Below, piece by piece: positions 57,380 through 64,000 of a stretch of DNA of 64,000 bases. The position numbers were made by a program, and so were the translations under genes. Below the pieces are notes generated by a model, which searched no databases, was not told the origin of the DNA, and saw only the letters and a list, made by a program, of their open reading frames with translations. Source of the stretch: Tupaia tana (taxonomy: Eukaryota > Chordata > Mammalia > Scandentia > Tupaiidae); assembly GCA_026018925.1 (NCBI GenBank), contig JAKSZU010000016.1, forward strand, positions 28,610,877 through 28,674,876. Direction: 5' to 3'. Position 1 is the first letter of the stretch, and each line of letters starts with the position of its first letter.

Positions 57380-57465
57380 TAAAAGAAAAAAAATAAGAAA
57401 ACAGAGAGAGAAAAAAAGAGAGAGAGAAAGAAGGGAAAGAAAAGAAAAAACAAAAATTTTATTTT
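57380..57465. repeat. A/G-rich (GAAA/GAGA)n tract
   Basis: Purine-only run of about 85 bp in the 5' part of the HAL1-like element. Confidence 0.8.
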
Positions 57466-57814
57466 TTTTTGAAGTAAAAAACAAAAACCATGTGCCATGT
57501 GAATTCACTAGTTCTAAGCAGCAATTGAGTCTTCTTCTTTTGAAGGCCTGTTCCTTGCCTCTCCTAGAAGGAAGGGAGAAAGGGGATTATTAGCAAGATA
57601 AAGGAGGATCTATCTGAAAGCCAAGAGAATACTTTACCTTAAAAATTTTTTAAAAGAAAAAGTTACCAAAAAATGAAGACAGAGAGAGGGATAGAAGGGT
57701 GCCCTACCACTTGAGACTGGGGGCTGGAGGCTGATTTATCAGTAGAAAATCTTCATTTCTCTTATTCCCTGAATTCATTCTGTTTTCTTTCTTAAAGTCA
57801 GTTTTCATTGATGT

Positions 57815-58016
57815 ATTGCTTATAGCTCAAGGACATGTGTGCTCACCAGAGGGAGATTGTGTCATGGTCATGCTACAATCCCTTCTTCTTCATTTGTCCA
57901 TCCTGCTGGAATTTTGGGCATACACATGCATGTATCAGCTACTTGGACCTGGGAATCAAACTGCTGTTAGCCATCTGGGATCCAGCTGGCTTAATCACCA
58001 TGCCACTGGCTGTCCC
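57815..58016 (-). mobile_element. tRNA-derived SINE at the 5' edge of the HAL1-like insert
   Basis: Antisense: GCTACAATCCCTTCTTCTTC, CTACTTGGACCTGGGAATC, head AATCACCATGCCACTGGCTG. Its head abuts the right-hand copy of TCTTTTTCTTTTA directly. Confidence 0.8.
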
Positions 58017-58561
58017 TCTTTTTCTTTTAATTGGCATTATTAGATCATTGATGTTCAAAGCCATTACAGATATAGCTAGATTAATATCTACCTTTTTGGT
58101 TGTTGTTTTCTAATTTTACTCTTTTTTTTGTTACTATATTTGTCTTCTCTTTCAGCCTTTTGTAGTTTCAGGTGAACATTTCATCTGACTTTATTTTTTC
58201 TCTTAGGTTATCAGTTACACTTTTTCCAAAAATTTTTTTTTAACTTGGTTGTCCTAGAATTTGCAATGTACACTTACAGTGAATCGAAGTCCACTTTCAA
58301 ACAATATTATACCACTTCACAGGAACTGTAAGTACCTTATAATAATAAAATAATCCCAATTCCTCCCTCCTGGGCTTTGTGTCACTGCTGACATTCATTT
58401 TGCTTACATAGGAGGGGACTGTGAAAAGTGTAGAAAAATGGAATTGAAAGATAAAAATTAAAATGTAAACTTTACTTCTTCACATAAGCTCCATCAAGTT
58501 TAAGATATTTTTGTAAGCAGTGACACTAGCAATTTAATCATCCCTAAAGAACTAAGTGTCG

Positions 58562-58655
58562 GGGCCAGCATGTGGTAGGGTAGTTAGGATGCCGGATTCA
58601 CACATGACTGACTACAGTTTGAGTCTTGACCTGGTAGCTTGAAAATCACAATAGA
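58562..58655 (+). mobile_element. SINE head fragment
   Basis: GGGGCCAGCATGTGGTAGGG and TAGCTTGAAAATCAC only; cut off by the SINE that follows. Confidence 0.75.
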
Positions 58656-58908
58656 GGGACCAGCAATCAGCGTAATGGCTATGTTGCTGGATTCCCATGT
58701 AGTCTACCGCGGTTCGAGTCCCAGATCCCATGGCTTAAAGCTCTTGCCAGGCACGTGTGCGTGTGTGCCCAAGATCCCAAGAGGAGAATGGAGGAGAAGG
58801 GATTGCAGTGTGGCCATCCCCCCTGGGGGGTGATTTCTAGCTTTCTGTCTCTCTGGCGAGCGCACGTGCCTTATAGCAAAACCTCTCCAAAAAAAAAAAA
58901 AAAAAAGA
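58656..58908 (+). mobile_element. tRNA-derived SINE, long form, young
   Basis: GGGACCAGCAATCAGCGTAA head, B box GGTTCGAGTCC, 18-nt A tail. Sits in the mariner remnant. Confidence 0.92.
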
Positions 58909-59175
58909 GAAATCCTTCAGGATTTTGATCTGACTTGTTTAAAATTGCTATTGAAAATTGTCCTTTCCTGCTACTGGTCTGAGTGCAATTGTTTGGGCAC
59001 TCATTGAGCAGAAATTGTGCTCAACTTTAATTTTTCAGTCATAGTTGTATAAGCCAAACCAACTGAGATGTCTGTGGTGTTGGATACTGTTTCTGCTATT
59101 ATTCACCAGTCCTTTTCAATTAGAGCACAAAACAAGATTGGTATTTTTTTCTTCCCTTGAAAGTCGATGTGGATC

Positions 59176-59377
59176 AGGGGCCAGCAGATTGTATGGCAGC
59201 TGACAGTTACATCGCTGGACTCCCACATGGCCGACCAAGGTTGGCGTCCCAGACCTGGTGGCTTGAAATTCATAGTGGGTACATATATGTGCATGCCCAA
59301 GATCCCAGTAGGTGAATGTAGGAGAAGGGATTGTAGTGTAGCCATTTCCCCTGGAGGGTGATTCTCACTTTCCCTCC

Positions 59378-59431
<54 letters not shown>

Positions 59432-59753
59432 TGGAGAGGTTTTTGCTATAGAGCGTGTGTGCTGGCCAGACAGACAGAGAGAGACAGAGAGACAGAAAGC
59501 GAGAAATCACCCCCCAGGGGGGATGGCCACACTGCAATCCCTTCTCCATTCTCCTCTCTGGATCTTGGGCACACATGCACAGGTGCCCGGCATGAGTCCC
59601 AAGCCACCTGGTCCGGGTCGCGAACCACGGTCGACCATGTGGGAGTCCAGCCACATAGCCATTACACTAACTGCTGGTCCCTTCCCTCCTGTTATCTCTG
59701 TCTCTCTCTCCAGAAAACACACCCTAAGGCAAAACATTGTCAAAAAAAAGAAA
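59176..59753 (+). mobile_element. SINE carrying a second SINE, in mariner
   Basis: Outer sense SINE: left part 59,176-59,379 (GGGGCCAGCAGATTGTATGG), right part 59,692-59,753. Flank AAAGTCGATGTG before and AAAGTTGATGTG after. The inner SINE occupies 59,380-59,681. Confidence 0.92.
59380..59681 (-). mobile_element. tRNA-derived SINE with about 50-nt tail, very young
   Basis: Antisense. An uninterrupted run of about 50 T (59,381-59,430) is its A tail; the body is CpG-rich and ends ACTAACTGCTGGTCCC. TSD TTCCCTCCTG at 59,370-59,379 and 59,682-59,691. Confidence 0.95.
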
Positions 59754-59933
59754 AGTTGATGTGATAGTTTGTCTCGGTGGGTGTCATCTTCAATGTCATC
59801 TCATCGTTTCTTACAATGAGTTATCCATTTGTAAAGTGCCAACTTCTTTGGGGCATTTTCCGCATAAACTTTTTGTTAAGCACCAATGATTTTACTATTT
59901 TTCTACCCAAACTTCACCATAAATTTGACATTT

Positions 59934-60115
59934 GGGGGTCAGGTGGTGGCATGGTGGTTAAAGGCTCTGGACATCCACATAGCCGACTGCAGTTTGAGTT
60001 CCAGACTGGGTAGTTTCCTTTCTCACTGTCTCTTTTTTTTTTTTTTTTTTTTTTTTTTCTCTCTCTATCCTTCTCTGGTCAAATTTAAATAATTAAATAA
60101 ATAAATCTTAAAAAA
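59934..60115 (+). mobile_element. tRNA-derived SINE, short form, with T run
   Basis: GGGGGTCAGGTGGTGGCATGG head, TTTCCTTTCTCACTGTCTC, a T tract, TCTGGTCAAATTTAAATAA tail. In the mariner. Confidence 0.87.
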
Positions 60116-60443
60116 ATGTTATGTTCTTGCTCCAATTTTAGCAGAATTCATTGCTCTGAGAGTGGCTCTTTCCAAACTAACATCTTATTCTTGTTAGTGC
60201 CTCAACCTAGATCCTGTTCACACATGTTTTAACAAGTTGTATGAATTTATTTTGGTGGGGGAAAAATGAAATACATGCATAGATTTTTCAAGGAAATTTT
60301 TAAAGACTCTATAAACCTATGCATATATACATACACACAATATATATAATCAAATATGTTACTATAATTTTGAACAAATTATTATCACATCAATTAAAAA
60401 AAGTATTTTATACTTATTTGTTTCTGATGGTCTTTTGTATTTA

Positions 60444-60699
60444 AATTTTTACAGTTTTTACTAGAGGGCACATGTACTCACCAGACCAAGAGCGAGAGAA
60501 AAAGAGAGAGAAAGCAAGAAAGCAGTCCTCATGGGGATGGTTAACCCACAATCTCTTCTCTTCCATTTTCCTCTTGAGATTTTGGGCCTGCATGTACCTG
60601 CACCTGGCAAGTTTTTCAAGTCATCAGGTTTGGGGCTCAAACTGTGCAGTTTGCCATGTGAGATCCAGCCCCCTTAACTACCATGCTATTTGTTGGCCC
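60444..60699 (-). mobile_element. tRNA-derived SINE, older subfamily, in L1-B
   Basis: Antisense, ends GCTATTTGTTGGCCCT. TSD CTGATGGTCTTTTGTATTTA / CTGATGGTCTTTTTTATTTA (one mismatch). Confidence 0.93.
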
Positions 60700-60744
60700 T
60701 CTGATGGTCTTTTTTATTTAATAGACCCAAGTTTCTTATGTATG

Positions 60745-60857
60745 AGAGGGTCTTCAAAAAGTTTGCGGAAAGTGTATATGGCTTAAAACTGCATTGATTT
60801 CAATTTTTTCCACTAAAATAAACTTGTACTTTAATTCCATTTTTCTACAAACTTCCT
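60745..60857. mobile_element. Mariner-type MITE, reverse orientation
   Basis: GAGGGTCTTCAAAAAGTTTG at the left, TGTACTTTAATTCCATTTTT and CTACAAACTTCC at the right; the inner words are the reverse complement of those in the other MITEs. Confidence 0.87.
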
Positions 60858-61621
60858 TAACTCAACTCATATATCATTTCCCTTCTAAAATGCTTCTTTT
60901 ACCATTTCTTGTAAGGTAGGTCTAGTGGGGACAAATTCACAATGTATGTCGGATAAAGTACTTCTCCCTCAGTTTTGAAAGATGATTTCGCTGAGTGCAG
61001 GTATTCCTTTTGATTCTTAGAATTTCCCTTTCTGCTTATGTTGTCTATGTGTTCTTGTATATTGTCTACTTTATCCACTGACACCCTTAGCACCTTAATC
61101 ACAGTTGTTTTAGATTCTTGTTCTGATCATTCCAACATTCTTGCCATATCTGAGTCTTGTTATGATCTGTCACTTCAAATTGTGTTTTTTGCTTTTTTGT
61201 ATGACTTGGGACTTTTTCATGATAGCCTGATGTGAGGTACTGGGTGAATGGAACTGCTGTAACTAGGCCTTTAGTGATGGACATAAGGAGTGGGAGTGGG
61301 GAAGTGGCCTTTCACCTCATGATTAGGCACCTGTCTTTTCGTAATCCTGGGTCTCAGGGCTGTGAATTTCACAAGTGCTTCTACCTCACCATCTCTCCTG
61401 TCCTGAGATAGGACAAGATGGCTCCAATGGACTAAACTGGAGATTTTTTCCCCCTACATGGAAATCTAGAGTCCTTAGACTTGGGTATGTCTCTTCTCCC
61501 AGGTCAGTGAGGCTCTTATAAGACTCCAACAGGTTAGGTTCTGGTTAACTAGTTTCTCCTGAGTGCAGACCTCACTAGGAGGAACAAAGTGCTTTGGTGG
61601 TCCCCCCTCATAAATTGTGGT

Positions 61622-61735
61622 TCTGTGTCTACTGTGTGCTGGGTACTGTGCTAAGTGCTTTATGTAAGTCCACGGAGGCCAGTAACTGTGGCCTCCTTTT
61701 ACGGTGAAGGGAACCATAGCTCAGGGTGTTGAACA
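61622..61735 (-). mobile_element. MIR fragment
   Basis: CTACTGTGTGCTGGGTACTG, TGCTAAGTGCTTTATGTAAG and GGAACCATAGCTCAGGGTG resemble antisense MIR. Confidence 0.55.
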
Positions 61736-61739
61736 TTTC

Positions 61740-62140
61740 TTCAGATGCTTTTTGGCTGTTCATATGTCTTCCTTAGAGAGTTTTTTGATCAGCTAATTTT
61801 CTCATCTTTTAATTGGGTTAATCATTTTTATTTGGGTAAGATGCTTGAGTTCCCTGTGTATTCTGATTATCAGCCCCTTACCTGAGGCATAGTTTACAAA
61901 AATATTCTCCATTCTGAGAGTTGTCAATTCACACTAATTACTGTGTCCTTTTGCTGTGCAAAACTTTTTAATCTGATGTAATCCCAGTTGTCTATTTTGG
62001 GGATTATTGCCTATGCTTTGGGGGTCTTATTTAAGAAGTCTGCCTACCCCAATGTCTCCCAGAGTTTTCCCAGTGTTTTCTGCTAATAGTTTTATAGTTT
62101 GAGGTCTTTAGTTCAGTGCTTGTCTTGTGGCAAATACCGG
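61740..62140 (-). mobile_element. L1M ORF2 3'-part fragment
   Basis: TTTTTGGCTGTTCATATGTC, GATTATCAGCCCCTTACCTG, TTTTGCTGTGCAAAACTTTT and CAGTTGTCTATTTTGGGGAT are antisense landmarks of the L1 ORF2 C-terminal region. Confidence 0.82.
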
Positions 62141-62159
62141 CCTGAAATGCTGGGGATTC

Positions 62160-62845
62160 CTAGTGGATTAGTTAAGGCATAGGCTAAGCCACTACAACAA
62201 ACAGCCTCCAAGATATGGTGGCTCAAGCAAAATAAGCTTTTGTTTCTTTCTCATGTAACAATCCAGGGATGAACAGAAGCCCAGGTTCCTTGTCTCTCAT
62301 TGCTCTGTCAAGCTCCAGATTACGGTCTCTGCCTGCTTTGATGCTGATGTTCACTTCCTGGTCTACAGGAAGATAAGAAGAGGAAAAGAAGTAGAGGTCA
62401 GTCCACATCCATTTAAAAAACAAAACAGGGACAGCTGAGTGACACAGTAGTAACACACCACTCAAGTGGGGCTGGATCCATGCAGATTACTGTGGGTTCA
62501 GTTCCCTGGCTGACTTCACATGGCAGGCATGTGCTCACAATCCTGCAGACTAAGAAGGTTAGGGGGATTACTGTGTAGACCTTGTGGAGGGTTTTTGCTT
62601 TCTCTCTCTTTCCTTTCTCTTATTCTCATGAAAGAAATAAGTAAACCTTAACAAAAACAAAACAAATAATGATTTCAAAGTTGCATCATGTTTTTTTCTG
62701 GCCAACACTTTGTCACGTGGTCACATTAATTGCAAGGAGTCTAGACTTGTGCCCAGCTGAAACTTGATGGAGACAGATCCTATTATTAAAAGGAGAAAAG
62801 AATAGAGGCTAGATCCTGTGTGATAAGTAGCAGTTGTTAGCCTCA
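62160..62845 (-). mobile_element. Old LTR-like repeat split by a SINE-like element
   Basis: CCACTACAACAAACAGCCTC, TTTGTTTCTTTCTCATGTAA before and TTTGTCACGTGGTCACATTA, GAATAGAGGCTAGATCCTGT after. Sequence similar to the latter recurs at 63,720-63,950. Family not named. Confidence 0.4.
62425..62662 (+). mobile_element. Variant tRNA-derived SINE
   Basis: GGGACAGCTGAGTGACACAG head, a B-box-like GGGTTCAGTTCCC, TTTGCTTTCTCTCTCTTTCC, AACAAAAACAAAAC tail. The centre differs from the main family. Confidence 0.6.
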
Positions 62846-63088
62846 TAGGTCTCCATTGCCCTCAAACTGTAAAGGCACAACTCTCTTTCTATAATAGGTC
62901 ACACTCATCCTCTCTCTGCAGGATACAATGCCAAATCTCAGCCAGTTACTCCATTCAGTCCAACGATCAGGACTTCTGAGTGCCACACCATCTTTCTTGT
63001 TAGGTGCAATAAGGTTCTCTTTGGTCTGATATCCTATACACTGAGATGTTCATTATCCTCTAGCCCTCGATTTTTCAGGGTGGGTTAG

Positions 63089-63551
63089 TGTGGAGGGCAC
63101 TGCATATGGAAGCCATCTTGAGCTATCCGCCATCTTGAGCTATCCACCATCTTGGAAACCATTAGGTTTCACTTCCTCACTGAGCAAACCATTTCTCAGA
63201 AATCATGTGACCAGCTGTTCTCCCCGGAAGGTTGGGTTTCTAGGCAATGGGAGAGATCCACCCACACCAATGATTGGTTCATGCTGTTCTATCTCATTTG
63301 CATTTCGGGCAACCAATCGGTGCCCACCAGCCTGTATATAACTCGCCATTTTTCCTCAACAGACGGAAGACTTGAAGACTTGATTAGCACCTCGTGTTGT
63401 CTCCATTCTGTGTGTGTGTGTGTGTGTGTGCACGTGTGTTTGTCCCATCTCTCACTCCCTCCCCCAGGAAACCTGTTCAATAGTCCCATGGGCCGGGACA
63501 GGTTAGGATAGTCCAGAGGAGGTCCAAGAACATAGCCAGCTCTGCTCCACA
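63089..63551 (+). mobile_element. ERV1-like solo LTR
   Basis: About 463 bp bounded by TGTGGAG and CTCCACA, perfect inverted ends. U3-like parts: two CCAAT-type words near 63,268 and 63,311, an octamer ATTTGCAT at about 63,297, TATATAA at about 63,336. It is followed by a TCGTGTTGTCTCCATTCTGT stretch typical of R/U5 of gammaretrovirus-like LTRs. A (TG)n tract lies in the 3' part. No internal viral sequence follows, so a solo LTR fossil. Confidence 0.6.
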
Positions 63552-63719
63552 GGGTCATCCAGGACTCTAGTCCTCAGCCATTTTTGTTATTCCTATCTCT
63601 GAGACTGTGGGGTTTTTTTGCTTATAGGATTGAGTTTGAATCATGCCATCATATCTGTACTCTAGTCTATGTGAAGGCAGAAGAAATGGAGGGTAAGGAA
63701 TTTTCTTATGAAAACCACC

Positions 63720-63955
63720 TGTAACTTACACATGTCCCTTCTGCTCACAGTCCATGGGCCCAAATTTAGCCACATGGTCACATGTAAATGCAAATGAGTC
63801 TGGAAAATGTAGTCTATAACTGGGGTGTTCTATACCCAACTAGAAAGTGGTTCAATTACTAGAAGGAAGAAAGAAAGAATAGATATTGGGGTATTAGTTA
63901 CTACCTCTGAAACTGCCAACCTGGGATTAGAGGCTCACCCCAGGACACCTTTTCT
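63720..63955 (-). mobile_element. Old LTR-like repeat fragment
   Basis: CTTCTGCTCACAGTCCATGG, CCACATGGTCACATGTAAAT and GAATAGATATTGGGGTATTA match the distal part of the repeat at 62,160. Confidence 0.4.
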
Positions 63956-64000
63956 TAAATCTCTGCTATCCAGAAAATCAGATATTTTCTGTACCTCAGA

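Larger units (their letters stand above)
54726..58016 (-). mobile_element. ORF1-only LINE (HAL1-like) inserted in L1-B
   Basis: A 3.3-kb minus-strand insert flanked by the 13-bp word TCTTTTTCTTTTA (54,713-54,725 and 58,017-58,029). The L1-B ORF2 sequence breaks exactly there. The 3' end (low coordinate) has AATAAA and A-rich sequence on the minus strand. ORF1 lies at about 56,163-57,146 with 5' sequence to about 57,780. Downstream of ORF1 I see about 1 kb of non-ORF2 sequence once SINEs are removed, and no reverse transcriptase. That is the layout of half-L1 elements. The TSD is low-complexity, so it is supportive rather than conclusive. Confidence 0.65.
58412..60310 (-). mobile_element. Mariner (Tc1/mariner, Hsmar2-like) with transposase remnant
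   Basis: Left end GAGGGGACTGTGAAAAGTG and right end TTTTTAAAGACTCT correspond to the MITE ends. The minus strand encodes transposase pieces in order. N-terminal helix-turn-helix region at about 59,754-59,940: NAPKKLALYKWITHCKKR, then DDIEDD. Second helix and linker at about 58,960-59,100: YTTMTEKLKLSTISAQ. C-terminal end at about 58,465-58,510: KYLKLDGAYVKK, stop. The linker piece has in-frame stops and the catalytic DDD core between linker and C-terminus is absent, so it is inactive. Five SINE insertions lie inside. Inserted in L1-B. Confidence 0.85.
53455..61500 (-). mobile_element. Old L1 LINE (L1-B), broken into pieces by later insertions
   Basis: Reading the minus strand from 61.5 kb down, the pieces run in the normal L1 order. 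A 5'-UTR/ORF1 C-terminal remnant lies at 60,860-61,500 (TTGTAAGGTAGGTCTAGTGG antisense). An inter-ORF and ORF2 start lies at 58,030-58,411 (antisense of LNIND and PIKR). The ORF2 endonuclease region lies at 53,455-54,712; its minus-strand translation contains INHLDTIDMY and CTFLSS, as in the L1 motif IDIYRT..EYTFFS. Removing the SINE at 54,316, the HAL1-like insert at 54,726-58,016, the mariner at 58,412-60,310, the SINE at 60,444 and the MITE at 60,745 joins the pieces. No ORF remains open. Confidence 0.8.

Noticed and set aside
59103-59654. 183-codon minus-strand frame
   Set aside because: Runs through two nested SINEs and a poly-T tract encoding poly-lysine; not a gene.
62160-63955. A provirus with an internal region between LTR-like ends
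   Set aside because: The sequences either side of the ERV1-like LTR belong to an older, different repeat and no gag, pol or env similarity is visible; a solo LTR in older repeat DNA is the simpler reading.

Overview
This is a stretch of eutherian mammal nuclear DNA. It holds one recognisable protein-coding exon: the long terminal coding exon of USP6NL (RN-tre, a Rab GTPase-activating protein) at 11,895-13,312 on the + strand, with its splice acceptor and 3' UTR. Upstream sequence (1-11,894) is best read as part of the last USP6NL intron. Everything after the 3' UTR (roughly 15-16.5 kb onward) is intergenic, and I found no second host gene there. The ancient repeats (MIR, L2, L1M, MLT1/MST and MLT2 LTRs, MER5A, Tigger) are those of all placental mammals.

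The lineage signal is a very abundant tRNA-derived SINE that is not Alu, B1/B2, rabbit C, CAN, ERE, BovA or VES. Over forty copies are visible, in a short (~150-180 bp) and a long (~250-270 bp) form. Many keep perfect A and B boxes, long A tails and perfect target-site duplications (TSDs), so the family was active recently. One degenerate 7SL-derived Alu-like monomer at 5,914-6,021 points to Euarchontoglires. Lack of dimeric Alu, Tu, B2 and C repeats makes a colugo (Dermoptera) my leading guess. That is an inference, not a demonstration.

Layout: 1-11.9 kb, intron with clustered SINEs, a MIR/L2 block and a site hit twice by SINEs (4,022-4,588). 11.9-16.6 kb, USP6NL terminal exon and AT-rich 3' UTR with (TA)n tracts. 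16.6-30 kb, SINEs plus MIR and an L1M 3' end (19.3-21.2 kb) carrying a mariner MITE. 30-43 kb, sparser, largely unique sequence with MER5A, a Tigger-like element and two copies of an old LTR-like repeat. 43-50 kb, several old LTRs (MST-like, MLT2, MLT1) broken by SINEs. 50-53 kb, mostly unique. 53.4-61.5 kb, a deeply nested block: an old minus-strand L1 is split by an ORF1-only LINE (HAL1-like), by a mariner with transposase remnants, by a mariner MITE and by many SINEs, some inside other SINEs. 61.7-64 kb, more L1M, an LTR-like repeat and an ERV1-like solo LTR.

No operon-like or multi-gene system is present. The worthwhile observations are about transposon biology: the nested L1/HAL1/mariner/SINE locus, a mariner with its apparent MITE offspring in the same window, a young SINE family with several architectures, and reuse of the same insertion site. 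All identifications come from reading the sequence against remembered family consensuses; no alignment or database search was run.
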